Assembly (NCBI GenBank): GCA_933822405.4
Contig: CAKOGP040001668.1
Location: 248,001-312,000, forward strand
DNA from: Cylindrotheca closterium
Lineage: Eukaryota > Bacillariophyta > Bacillariophyceae > Bacillariales > Bacillariaceae
Direction: 5' to 3'
DNA length: 64,000 nt
The translations under genes and the position numbers were made by a program. Of this stretch, positions 53,474 through 64,000 are shown piece after piece; positions within the stretch are counted from its first letter, which is position 1, and every line of letters starts with the position of its first letter. The notes beneath the pieces are model-generated. The model did no database searches. It was not told the DNA's origin and was given only the letters and a program-made list of their open reading frames with translations.

Positions 53474-53890
53474 GCTGGTCAAGGAATCAAGTTAACTTCA
53501 ATTCTAAAATATCAATAGTTTCGGCTGTGTATCAGCTAATGATGAGACTGTTATTGTTGGTTTTTACATGAGGCTTGAACTCATCGATTGTTATTGTTCA
53601 TGATGAAAAGTCAGAATTGAAGAAACTGAGTTTGAGACTACGTTAGCACTTCTGATGTTTTGACAAAAATTCCCTTCATTCATTCATTCATTCATTCGGA
53701 GGATGATATGACTCGTGACTAAAGTGACATTTCTCTGGCCAAGAATTTTCCTGTCAACCGCCGAAAAAGGATCTTGTATGTGCATCGGTACAGGATAGGT
53801 ACAAGATAAGTTCAAAGTGCAAGATTGCAGGCTCTGTGATTATCAAACGTAAAGTTACTGAGCCACATCGATATAAACAAAGGCTAAACC
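53474..53890. promoter_or_regulatory. Divergent promoter region, COQ7 / calpain-LRR
   Basis: 417 bp between opposite starts. It holds a (CATT)n microsatellite at 53675-53697. No other gene seen. Confidence 0.45.
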
Positions 53891-56800
53891 ATGTTTGGCA
53901 AGCTATCGCGGCGAACGAACTCCATGAAGAAGGGTCTCGCCTCAGAACAATACGATGAGGCCGACGATCCCGATTACCGCAATGGTGAGCCCCAAAAATG
54001 GGAGGCGAAAACCGTGCGATTCAAGGGTATGCTAGTTGGACAATTTAAGAGCGAAGATGTTGTTGGATCCATTGCCGAGGGAATTGAAACCATGAAGAAG
54101 CAACCGGCAAAATACCTGGCAATCAAGTACGCCACACATGATCTGGATCTTCCAGAGACAGAGCAAGCATTCACATTAATTTACCGGAAGGATGTATTCC
54201 AATGTGCCCCCATGGACCCTGATCCCGATGGCGCATATGCATTGGTTACCATGGTTTACGAACGGCTACCAAAATTCAAGAACGATGTCCTTCCGAAGAG
54301 TAATCGCGACAAGTACACAGATTCAATGGTGTGGAAGGGCAAAACATTACATTCGGCCAAAAACAAACCACTGCTCCCAGGACGTGGCATGGGCATTGTT
54401 GACAAGCCTTGTCTCACAGTTATTGGTGACGTGGATCCTACCGACGTTAAACAGGGTCTCATTGGTGACTGTTGGATGCTGAGCGGTATTTCAACGCTGG
54501 CTGAATATGATGGATCCATCCGCCATCTCTTTCGCAAAACCAAAAATATTGACGAAATGCCCTTTGACAAAAAGGCCAACTTGTATAACATTACTTTGTT
54601 TGATGTCAAGAAGTGGAAAGAAACTGATGTTGTGGTGGACGAACGTTTGTGTTTGAGACCTGATTGGCATAATAAAACGAGTGAAAAGCGTCTCTTGGGT
54701 GCTCGACCATCCAAGGATGGACAATTGTGGGTACCCTACTTGGAAAAAGCCATTACAATACATTGTGGTGGATTTGATCAGGTAAATTATGGTGCAAACT
54801 GCAACCATGCCTGGGCTGTGCTGACAGGAGTCAAGGAACAATGTACCATTATGCGAAAGGGTGACGAAACCACCAATTGGGGATGTTACGGACGATACAA
54901 TACAAGGAACAAAACTTGGGAAGACTGGGATAATGATCCGTGGAAAGGTTCCCAGACCGTTTATGCCGTTCCGTGGCCAGAAGGCGGTGGTGGAAGCTTT
55001 GACGACTGGACCGACTATGATGAGTGTACCGATGACCAGTTGTTTCAAAAAATGTGCGTATGGGACGACAATAACTTTTTGCAAGCTGCCTCCAGTAAGG
55101 GAGAAAGCGATCAAAACAAGACAGATGGAATTATCGACAACCATGCGTATGGTATTGTTGACTGCAAATCGAATGTTGCCGATTCAGGTGTGGACATGAT
55201 CCAGCTACGAAATCCTTGGGGCTACGATGGTGGACTCGACAATGGAATTTTTGTAAAAGATAAGGGAACTGGATGGCAGAAATATCCACTGGTTAAAGAA
55301 GAATTGAAACCCGAACTGGATGATCCAGGTGTTTTCTGGCTGACAAAGGAAGAGTTCTTTCAATATTACGGAACCTTTTACCTGAGCGGACGAGACATGA
55401 GCGAATTTTTGGGATTCCCAGCAACTGCTACCAAGAAACGCAAGGCAACAGACGATGCCATTGCAGGTGATTTACCGACTAAAAAGAGAGATGATGATGA
55501 ATCAGGTAGTGGTGCAGTGGCTACTGGTGGGGTTGCAGGTGATGCCGACACCGCTGCTGAAGCTGCTGCTGACACTTCTGCTGAAACTGCTGCTGACACT
55601 TCTGCTGAAACTGCTGCTGACACTGTTAGTGGAGATGACGATGTTACTGTCGCTGCTGGTAATGCTGGTGGGATTACTGATGATGCCGATGATGCAATTG
55701 GAGACGATAATGAGTCAGGCACTGGTGTTGCTACTGGTGCCGCCGGTGATGGCGAGGCGGCTGCAAGAAGAAAAGCACAAGCAGACCTTGTGAAGCGAAG
55801 ACTTGTAGAGAAAGAGAAGCTGCGCAAAATGCGGCAATGTGCGATTGCATTTGTGTGCCTTTGCTTTTTGGGAACTGGACTTCCATTCTTCATTCCGTTT
55901 GCATTGGATCTTCCTGCAATCATTGGCGAAGACGCAACGACCTCCCTTGTTTTGACCGATGCACCTACTGTGGCTACCTTGCCGCCTACAACATTGGCCC
56001 CTACGATCAGTCCTGCACCTACTTTGAGCCCCACTATCAGTCCTGCCCCAACGATTACTGCGAAACCGACAGTGGCCACCCAAAGCCCCAGTACGATGCC
56101 CTCAGATACTCCATCCGACAAACCAACGAGTGCGCCAACGACCCTGGCTCCAACCGGTGCTCCAACGACGCTGTCGCCAACCCGGACTCCAACTGGTGCT
56201 CCGACACGTCTCCCGACACCTGGGCTTCCACCTCCAACACTGAATCCTACCATTGCTCCATTCACAGAATTTCCAACAAGGCTACCGACGACTTCTCCTA
56301 CTAGAAATCCAACTAGGAGGCCAACACCTGCTCCAACAAAGACTCCAACTAAAAGTCCAACAAGAACCCCAACAGCTTCTCCTAGCACGTCTCCCCCAAC
56401 AAAGAGCCCCACGGTAGCTCCAACAAAAGCTCCGACGAAAACACCAACAAAAGCTCCAACATCTTCTCCTAGTACATCTCCCCCAACAAAGAGCCCGACG
56501 GTTGCGCCAACAAAAGCTCCGACAAAGGCACCTACAAAAACTCCCACAGCTTCTCCTAGTACGTCTCCCCCAACAAAGGTTCCAACTAGAGCACCAACCA
56601 AGTCTCCGACGAAAACTCCAACACCTGCGCCAACTAAAGCACCCACACCTGCCCCAACGAAAGGACCGATCGAGATTCAGCTGGAATCCATATCGGGAGA
56701 AGGAGTATTTGATAACCCAAGATCTCCTCAAAGCGTTGCACGTAATGTCTTGCTCAACGAAGGTCTAGGCGATCAAGGTCAATTCGATGACAGAGCTCTA

Positions 56801-57477
56801 GAGCGATACGCAGCTGCTGTATTCTATTTCAGCACTGGAGGGGACGCTTTTTGGTACCAATGCTTCCGGGGGCACATAAACTGTGGTAGTGGCCAATGGT
56901 TTACTGGTGATGTGTGCAGCTGGAACTTTGTCTCCTGTAATGGTGACGGATTCATCACTTCAATCGTAATCGGTAAGTCTGAGATCTCTCTCATCACTAC
57001 ATGAAATGACACAAAATGAGTTTCTCACATTTTTTCCGTCTCTTGACAGACTCCGACAACGGACTGCGTGGGTCGATCCCCATGGAAATTTGGTCACTCG
57101 AGTTCCTTGAGGTGCTTGAAATTGTCGACAATCCTACCATGAGCGGTCCATTGCCAACTAAACTCGGTGAAACAGCGACTAACATGGTTCTCATGCGAAT
57201 TGAAAACTCTGGTCTTACTGGCACAATTCCCAACGGTTTTCTAACAAACAGTCAAGTCGAATTCTTGTACCTTTCCAGAAACCGATTGTCAGGACGAATC
57301 CCCAATAGCTTTGGCCTCCTGACAAGCTTGAATGAATTGACATTGCATAGGAACGTTTTGACAGGTACTATGCCGCCAACAGTGTGCACGTTGCGAGGTA
57401 CTGGATCATCTGACCTGCAAGTGCTTACAGTGGATTGTAACGAGGTGTCATGCAACTGCTGTACTTCGTGCTTCTAG
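53891..57477 (+). CDS. Transmembrane calpain-type cysteine protease with extracellular LRR domain
   Basis: Exons 53891-56972 and 57050-57477; the 77-nt GT-AG intron splits an Asp codon. 1,169 residues. Residues about 150-505 are a calpain core with Cys194 (GLIGDCWMLS), His418 (DNHAYGIVD) and Asn441 (QLRNPWG), so the catalytic triad is intact. The N-terminal 140 residues have no known match. An Ala/Thr/Asp linker (about 540-625) with a 24-bp repeat leads to a basic segment and one hydrophobic helix (about 650-672, AIAFVCLCFLGTGLPFFIPF). Basic residues on the calpain side put the protease in the cytosol. A Pro/Thr stalk of about 220 residues, encoded in part by an 87-bp minisatellite, follows. 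The C-terminus is an LRR domain (SGQWFTGDVCSWNFVSCNG cap, then LxGxIP repeats). Calpain, stalk and LRR cap share one exon, so the fusion is real in the assembly. Confidence 0.92.
55560..55628 (+). repeat. 24-bp coding repeat in linker of calpain-LRR gene
   Basis: GCTGCTGACACTTCTGCTGAAACT occurs about two and a half times in tandem and encodes AADTSAET units between the protease and the membrane helix. Confidence 0.8.
56380..56590 (+). repeat. 87-bp minisatellite encoding the Pro/Thr stalk
   Basis: The marker CTCCCCCAAC starts at 56391, 56478 and 56565, exactly 87 bp (29 codons) apart. Flanking codons repeat with small changes (KSPTVAPTKAPTK...). The third copy diverges to KVPTRAP. The period keeps the frame, so length change would alter the stalk but not break the protein. 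Confidence 0.85.
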
Positions 57478-57659
57478 ATAAATCATAATTTATAGACAAT
57501 ATGATTAGTAGACAGCCATGGCTTTTTCGAGGGTGTAGAAGTTGGAAGATGCTACTTTAGGGGCGACGAAATGACCGACTCAACCAGTCGGCTGGAATAT
57601 GAGAAACGAGGATTTCCTGTTTCATCAGGCTCCAATTTTGTGGCAATGGGCAACATTTA

Positions 57660-60533
57660 TTAGCAAGTGGATCTCATACACCTATCCGCAACACACGGAT
57701 CAACAATTCGACCAGTGTTTGAGAACTCCGCTACCTGTTCCCTGAGGGCAGAATCCCACCGCACACAAAAGTGTACGCTATTGTCGACTGGAAGGGTGTT
57801 ATCCTCTTGCAGATGACTATACTCGTATTTGTATTGCACTTCGGTCAGCGTAACCTTTGGACCAAATGATGTCATGTTTACCGGATTGCCAACAGGAATG
57901 CCAAATATGGCGGTACGTGGATTGTTGGGGAGGATCGAGCTATTCATGGACCGTGCCATGGCTTCAGTCGAAAGTGTTGAAACAATGACATCGCCCAATC
58001 CTGCTTGCAGCAAGATGGGTGGCAGGGATTCTTCAGGGTTGATGGGAGACGCCATTAGCCCAGCTGCTTCTGTAGAGTCCCACGCCATTTGTACTAGCGA
58101 CAGCAGTAATCGAACCTCTCGATTATTGTACAAATTGAGTAGCAAAAGCAAATCATAAGCGACGAATTGCAGTGATCTGGTTAATATTGAGGCAAACGGT
58201 GTTCCAGGACTGCCCAGTATCCCCCGATCGATAAGTGCTGTCTTGCCAGATAGAGGCAAGTAGCCTCCTCCCAAGATGCCTCCTTGTGATATGCCATAGA
58301 AAACAGAGGTTGGTTGTTTGTTTTCGACCGTTGGAAGTTTTGCATCGTCAATAGTAAGCCAGTCCAACATCCCATTTCGGGCAAAATGTTGTAGCGCCAA
58401 TTTCTCTGCGTATCCTTGGATCAAGTTGTCGCGGACGGATTGAAATTGACTTGGATCCCCAATCAGAGTCTTAATGACAACCGGAAGATCAAATAGCGAC
58501 ATCCCCCTCCAATCCATAGCCATCAACAAGTAGCCATTTTCATGTGCCATTCTATAGTACGTCGGATGGTGAGATATTTTGACTTCGCCAAAGGCGACAT
58601 AGAATGAATCAAACTACTGTACTTACTGGGAAAGGAATCCATCCGCCACTTCAAGTCGATTGTAGAAAAGGCCATGCCCATATTCCATAATGGTTCGTAT
58701 TTGTTTGCCACCTTCGTACCCAAGAGCTGCACTTTCTACTGAACAAGGCACTCGAATCATCGCTTTGGCTTTTCCGATCGAAACTGGTACACCCGATTCG
58801 ACGGCCTCGTCATCCAGGAACGCGTAGCGACTGCGACTTTGCAAAAAGGATGGAACGTCCAGGTTTATGTGAAAAGTACGGGCCACTTTTGTGAAACTCG
58901 AGGCTAGATGACATTCGTTCTCATTTATTTCCGCCACGAGTTCGACATGGTCGCTCCAATCCCAATCTTGGACGACTTGAAGCACGCCATCACGAACCGC
59001 CCGGATAGGTCCGAGTTGACTCTCTTCGCTCACAGTGACAAAGTCAAACAAGAGCTGCACACTATCAATATCTGAGCCGTTGTCTTTATCGCCCACCCAA
59101 GGTGCCGCCTGACGAAGGGATGGAAATAAGACTTCGTTGTATCGTAGCAATCGTGGAGAACCCCCTTTCTCCTGCATCAAGGATTGCATCCCACGTGTCC
59201 TTGGGAGTTTCTCACCACTTTTGCCCACCGCATTGACCACCGCCACAGCATAGTGGGTGGCATGTTTCATTGGTTGAGCTGGAATCACCAAGACCAGTGG
59301 TGCTTCTGAGTCAGCATAATCAATCTCGGCACTGTGGTGGATCAGCGTTTGGTCGTCAACATTGAGCAAGAGGGTGATAGATTGGTTGGTGACAGACGAC
59401 GCAATATGTCCAGGTCCTTGTAGACGAGGATGAAAATCGTCCTCGATGTTTCTTTGTTGCTCATGGGCTTCCTTCAAGCCTTCCATGTAAAACAGTATGG
59501 GAGCCATCGTACTAAAGCCATCCAATCGATTCAAAAATTTCGGATGCAAAGGAATCCCTCCTCTCAAGGGTGCTAGGCCCTTCAAATCTACCCTCCAGCC
59601 CGTCACTGTTGACTCATCTTGAGCCATGTGGTGAAAACTGGGAAAAGGAAAAGCGCACAAGGTTGTATCCAGCGGATCGCAGTCTTTGTCCTTGGCTGTT
59701 GGCAAAAAGGGAATGGCCGAGGATGGCCATGGCCCAAAGTGAGATGCCAGCGATAGAAGGCAAAGAAGATGAAATAGGAGGATTGTTAGGTTGATGTACT
59801 TGAGTAATGGCAGTAAGCGTCTCTCGGCCAACTCCGTAGCGCCAGACGGGTTGGTAGGAAGGAACGGCATTCCAAAGGTCGCCTTCCGTTGAAAGTTTCG
59901 ATCCCAGCTGGATCGAACTCCCACACCAAGTCTCAGGATTACCAGCACCGACCCCATTCCCACCATGACTCTCAATCTGTACGTCATGGCCATCCAGTCA
60001 AAGTTAATGGTCCCGTCCACATCTCGGAAGAGCAACTCGATTAAGACCCAGGCAATGGCTGGGTAACCAGCTCCAAACAGCAAGACGTCAGCACATGGTA
60101 CAATGGACGGAGACCACCAACAGGAGCAGGAGCAGATATTGGACCGTGCATTGCTCGGTCCATCATGTGAACGTTGGACTCTTTGTTTCACCTGATGATG
60201 GGAGGATCTCAAGTTCCATTGCAAATGCATGACACCAATCCAAACTGCCCACAAGCGGCCAGTGAACTGAACCCCAAAGACAATCCAGGATACGATTACT
60301 GGAATGCAAAGAAGAGATATGGCTGTAGAAATCACTACTGGATTATCCCATCGATTCCAAAGATGCTCATCCAAAGGCTCATCCTGAAAAGATTCTTCAT
60401 TTGGTATTTGCGACGACTCTTCTGTTGGAAGAGTCGCTAACTCAATGCCACTGTCATCGTCGTGATAGTCACTGAAAGTGTTTTCACAGTCATCTGTCAC
60501 GCGTACTTTAGCATATATTGCCTTTTTCTCCAT
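57660..60533 (-). CDS. Multi-pass membrane protein fused to alpha/beta hydrolase
   Basis: Exons 60533-58627 and 58551-57660; the 75-nt GT-AG intron joins FLSQ to MAHENGYLL. 932 residues. The N-terminal about 60 residues are acidic and cytosolic in type. Four or more hydrophobic helices follow in the first 290 residues (IVSWIVFGVQF, LLFGAGYPAIAWVLIELLF, MVGMGSVLVILRLGVGV, YINLTILLFHLLCLLSLASH). The C-terminal part has a hydrolase look: AMDWRGMSLFDLP and a nucleophile elbow GISQGG with Ser at about residue 724. Candidate acid and His residues were not placed with confidence. No named family is recognised. It lies tail to tail with the calpain-LRR gene, with 182 bp between the stops. Confidence 0.75.
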
Positions 60534-61748
60534 GGGAGGAGAGCCGAATAAATAGTGCTTTCACCTGTTACCTTCTTTAGCTGACTGCGTTCCTCACGTT
60601 GAATGCATCATTGGTTTTCACATGTTGACTCGTTCGACTAAAATTTATTGCATTTGTTTGTATCCTGGAACGGCCGGGAAATAGAAATTTAGCATACAAT
60701 TCTTGAGAGTAAATATTGATTTTCCCGGCCGTCCCCTGCAGCGTTCTGAGCTCCCGTTTGATTCGATTCCCTAACACCACCAGTTCATTCACTTAGTTTT
60801 ATTCTGTAGTACATCAATGAGGATCAACCAATTATTATTCTGATCTATGTCATACATAGTCGGATAGTGATACAAAACAATGCCCACCGTATTTTGTGCC
60901 AGGTCATCCATTGCAGAGCTACTAATTATTCGAGCATCCAAAGTTGTATTGCTTATTCTATAGTTGTTCGTTCCTCAAACACCAATGTTTCCACTTTCAG
61001 TCTCAGTACCTTATCCTGGCATAGTTGCACATCATGACCCATCTGCCAGCGAACCACTATTGAAACTGCAAATTAACCCCTGCTGGTTTTGATTGCAGCC
61101 CTGTAATCATTACTACAGTGCAATTGTTTAGAATGATAGGAAGAGTGCTGTCGCCTTTCGCTTGATCACCTGTCATCTTCGCTTGTTGGACCATCTGTCT
61201 TGAGGCGAGCTTTTGGTTTGCGTTTATCGACTCGTTGGACTACAATATGTCATGAAAATTGATTGATACTAAGGTTACAAATGACATCCAAAGCACCTAG
61301 AAGATCCTCTCGGCCACTATAACATCTCCTCATTATCAAACATTTTCGCAATGTTCTAAAGTTATAAGAAGTGGTAGAGATTGATCCTACAGGTAATCTT
61401 CCTTTCATTTCATCATCCTTGGTTTTGCTTGTCACCCACGAATTCATTTGGACCCATTCGACTCAAAAGGCGTTGATCGGAATGCAGCCCAAGGCAATGG
61501 AAAATGCTGTTTTGATTGTCAACCTTGCTGAGTCCAACCCTTGCGATTTTTGTGTTTTATTGCGCTCGCAACCCTCTGAATATCTCATTCATTACAAATT
61601 CCTTCCTTGTGTCGCTTCAGTTGTCACAGTATCACTCTATGAGTGTACTAGTATTGAGATAACTAGCAACCAAACCAATACAAGGGAGAGGTCGAGCTGT
61701 TGACACCCGTTTATTTTTTGTTTTTGTTTCCTTTTGGTATTCGCTATC
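60534..61748. other. Intergenic, hairpin but no gene
   Basis: 1.2 kb holding the inverted repeat at 60670-60732. Short frames in both directions lack ATG starts or any match. Promoters of two divergent genes probably lie here. Confidence 0.4.
60670..60732. repeat. Perfect 12-bp inverted repeat around a 39-nt spacer
   Basis: ACGGCCGGGAAA (60670-60681) and its exact reverse complement TTTCCCGGCCGT (60721-60732). The two arms are GC-rich in an AT-rich setting and could form a hairpin in RNA or mark a small element. No tRNA-like or box motifs were seen in the spacer. Confidence 0.75.
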
Positions 61749-64000
61749 ATGTCGGCTCTTGATGATTTTAATTTAGACGACATGTTTGCCGAGGGCGGCG
61801 ACGCCCTCTTCGGTTTTGACCAGGATTTGATGGGGGGAATGGATGCCATTGTGGATCAGGAACGCAAAGGTGGTAGCAACGGCAATGCTCCAGCGCCAGC
61901 CGCGGCGGCTCCGCCCACTATGCCTTCAGGGCCTAGCAACAAACGAACCGGACCGCGGACCAAAAGATCCAATCCCATGGTTCCCGAAGAGGAACCAACC
62001 AAAAAGGGAAGAAACAAACGAAAATCCAAGGCAGCAGCATTAGCCTTGGACGATGATGTCGAGCTCCTCGAAGATGGGCCTCGAAAGAAACGCAAGGCCG
62101 CTATCAAAAGCAAGGGGGGTAAGGCTGAATTAGATATCGGCGGTAAGAGCAAAAAGAAAAAGGGTGCCGCTCAAACCAAGCAGTCCAAGGCCGGATTTGT
62201 GCCCTCCGTTCCCGCAGTTGGACAATTTGGAGCAAGAGCCACCTCTTCCAAATTCAAGAAACCAAAGAAAAAGGGAGCTCCTGTAGTGGAGGATCCCGTC
62301 CCTCCAACAATGACCAACCTGCAAAATGTCTCGGCTTCTGTGGTCACGAAGCAACTGCCCAAACAGGAACCGACCTTTTGTGGGTTGCAGCCCAGCAAGA
62401 TCATGTTTTATCCATTTATGGAATCGGTTCCTCCGGAACCGAACCTGAAGAACAAGAAGTTATATCCTGGATTCGACAAAATCGCCAGTACCTTTACTAA
62501 TTCCATGGTAAAGCCTCTCGAAAAGTTGGAAGAGGACGAGTTTACTCAGGGCCTAAATATGGAATCTCCAGTCTTTGCTCTAATCAGTGAGACGTTTGAA
62601 GCCATTAGCGACAAGGAACGCCAAAACTTTAACGAAGAAAAGAAGCAGACCCTCCTCAAGACCGTTCCCCATTTGCGAAAATACATTTCCAAGTTCGATA
62701 GACAAAAAGTCATCGCCGATGTCTATGCGCTGTTGGGGCTGCTGGGGCGACAGTACAATTTTCTCCAGACCTCGTTGGACAATATGCAAGCTTGGTGTCA
62801 AACCGAATTCACACCACAAGATTACAAGGCGACCTACGAGGCTGACGAACAAAGCAGAGCCTCCAAGTATCAGCGATGGAAAAAGCCAGTCGTCAAAGTC
62901 AATGTGACCTGCCCAGGACAAAGGGAACCAGGGCCGCTCATAGCCATTCTTCCACAATCGGTAGTGATCGTTAAAACTCCAACTGCTCCCGAGCTGACCC
63001 ATGTTACCACAGCTCCCACCGCAGCTATAAGTGCCCCGGGGAGTGTTGTCAGTGTCGCCCCGAGCACTGGCAGTACTTCTACCAAGAAGAAGAGCAAGTC
63101 AAAGCCTAGTTTCACCACCAGCACACCACCAGTTCCGGCGGCTCCCAAGACATATGTGGAATGTACGCCGCAGGAACGACGATCCATGATTGCGGAACGA
63201 GTCACCGAAATTGCCAGCGAACTCCAAGAGAAATATCGACAAGAGCAACTCAAACAAGACAGTGGTTGCAAGAAAGCATTTACTGTCACAGAAGACGAGA
63301 CGCTAAACACGCAACAAATGTGGGACTTTGCGGAAAAACAGGGGTTTCACAAGGTCCCATCGTCGTCTTTGTTGTCCATGGAGTCATTGCACATTCGCCC
63401 TAACAAAGTGTTGCTTTCGGATCCTTCCAAGATTCGGGGATGGCAAAAACGCCAGCAGCAACATCCGCAACAGCAGTATTTGCATCCACAACACCTACAG
63501 CAACAAATCGAACTGGGAAGGGTTCCACTGCCAGCACATGCGGGCGAAGATGTTTCTCCACCAGTTCCTGGCCCCGAAACGGAACCAAGCAAGGAGAACA
63601 TAGAAAAGGAGCGACAAGGCGACGATGACGAACAGATTAGAATATCTTCCAATTCTTTGTTTGATCGATTACAGTCCTTGTTGGTAGAGGAGGACGATGA
63701 CGAGAATGATGTTTCGGAAGGCGAAGCAGACAGTGACAGTGACGACGATTCGTCAAGAAAGGGGGATGACGAATCCTTGGGATTCTTGGACGAAGCGGAT
63801 GAGGACCAAGATATCACAGATCCCATGCAAGCACCCAACTTGCCTGTCGTAGATCTATCCAGCCTTTCATTAGAGGAGAGGACCTTTATTCATTTGTCCA
63901 AAATTGGTTTGATAGGTTCTTCCTTGTATCCCAAGGCTCGTCTGACACTTTCAAGTGCAGAGGAACATTCGGACGAACATGATTTCTGCAATGTCATTGG
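61749..64000 (+). CDS. Lys/Ala-rich nuclear-type protein (3' end beyond window)
   Basis: Open from an ATG at 61749 to the right edge, at least 750 codons without a stop. Family not recognised. It starts with an acidic MSALDDFNLDDMFAEGGDAL segment. Long basic stretches follow (KKGRNKRKSKAAA, RKKRKAAIKSK, GKSKKKKGAAQTK), giving strong nuclear signals. A conserved-looking central block runs from about 220 to 380 (PSKIMFYPFMESVPPEPNL, LEEDEFTQGLNMES, AWCQTEFTPQDYKATY). A Gln/His run and a Ser/Asp/Glu-rich region come next. The last visible part (VVDLSSLSLEERTFIHLSKI) resembles a helix of transcription cofactor subunits, but I cannot place it. Chromatin or transcription work is inferred. Confidence 0.7.
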   Translation, partial: MSALDDFNLDDMFAEGGDALFGFDQDLMGGMDAIVDQERKGGSNGNAPAPAAAAPPTMPSGPSNKRTGPRTKRSNPMVPEEEPTKKGRNKRKSKAAALALDDDVELLEDGPRKKRKAAIKSKGGKAELDIGGKSKKKKGAAQTKQSKAGFVPSVPAVGQFGARATSSKFKKPKKKGAPVVEDPVPPTMTNLQNVSASVVTKQLPKQEPTFCGLQPSKIMFYPFMESVPPEPNLKNKKLYPGFDKIASTFTNSMVKPLEKLEEDEFTQGLNMESPVFALISETFEAISDKERQNFNEEKKQTLLKTVPHLRKYISKFDRQKVIADVYALLGLLGRQYNFLQTSLDNMQAWCQTEFTPQDYKATYEADEQSRASKYQRWKKPVVKVNVTCPGQREPGPLIAILPQSVVIVKTPTAPELTHVTTAPTAAISAPGSVVSVAPSTGSTSTKKKSKSKPSFTTSTPPVPAAPKTYVECTPQERRSMIAERVTEIASELQEKYRQEQLKQDSGCKKAFTVTEDETLNTQQMWDFAEKQGFHKVPSSSLLSMESLHIRPNKVLLSDPSKIRGWQKRQQQHPQQQYLHPQHLQQQIELGRVPLPAHAGEDVSPPVPGPETEPSKENIEKERQGDDDEQIRISSNSLFDRLQSLLVEEDDDENDVSEGEADSDSDDDSSRKGDDESLGFLDEADEDQDITDPMQAPNLPVVDLSSLSLEERTFIHLSKIGLIGSSLYPKARLTLSSAEEHSDEHDFCNVI

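Noticed and set aside
55378..56646. 422-codon antisense frame with Val/Gly repeats
   Set aside because: It mirrors the Pro/Thr stalk repeats of the calpain-LRR gene; ACN/CCN codons read backwards give Gly/Val runs.
61371..61703. Possible gene upstream of the right-edge protein
   Set aside because: The frame begins with GTG, has no ATG near its start and no recognisable domain.

Overview
The window looks like nuclear DNA of a diatom, most likely a raphid pennate (inference). The evidence is: short GT-AG introns of about 65-120 nt; N-termini that resemble bipartite plastid presequences (for example ...ASAF|QP); families known from diatoms and relatives, such as DUF6824, BspA-type LRR_5 proteins and Pro/Thr-stalked LRR ectodomains; and eukaryotic housekeeping genes packed on both strands about 0.2-1 kb apart. 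There are no rRNA genes, intact transposons, CRISPR arrays or viral genes that I can see.

Layout. 1-8666 (minus) is the endosomal co-chaperone RME-8/DNAJC13, cut by the left edge. 9197-16152 holds a Gly-rich secreted protein, the splicing factor ISY1, a prolyl-4-hydroxylase-like oxygenase, a BspA-type LRR protein and a plastid-type peroxiredoxin-like/glutaredoxin-like fusion. 16566-20330 is a long coiled-coil protein with UVR-like motifs. 21434-34365 is mostly lineage-specific proteins: a DUF6824 protein, two small plastid-targeted proteins, a Cys-cluster protein and a transglutaminase-like protein. 34441-53473 mixes housekeeping genes (CK2 beta, EMC4, ornithine aminotransferase, fumarase, GMP synthetase, COQ7) with orphans, a kinase carrying two FHA domains, and three tRNA-Pro(UGG) genes whose mature sequences appear identical. 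53891-57477 is the most unusual gene: a calpain protease fused through one membrane span and a Pro/Thr stalk to an extracellular LRR domain. Next to it, on the opposite strand, lies a multi-pass membrane protein fused to an alpha/beta hydrolase (57660-60533). A nuclear-type Lys-rich protein (61749 onward) runs off the right edge.

Many genes are head to head with 280-530 bp between start codons: RME-8/Gly-rich, ISY1/P4H, Prx/coiled-coil, OAT/fumarase, GMPS/Cys-rich and COQ7/calpain-LRR. These intervals are likely shared promoters. There is no sign of operons or of a large island. The best candidate for an undescribed system is the transmembrane calpain-LRR protein, whose architecture suggests an outside sensor coupled to an inside protease. 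Splice junctions given here were deduced from reading frame, GT/AG sites and family conservation, and were not tested against transcripts.
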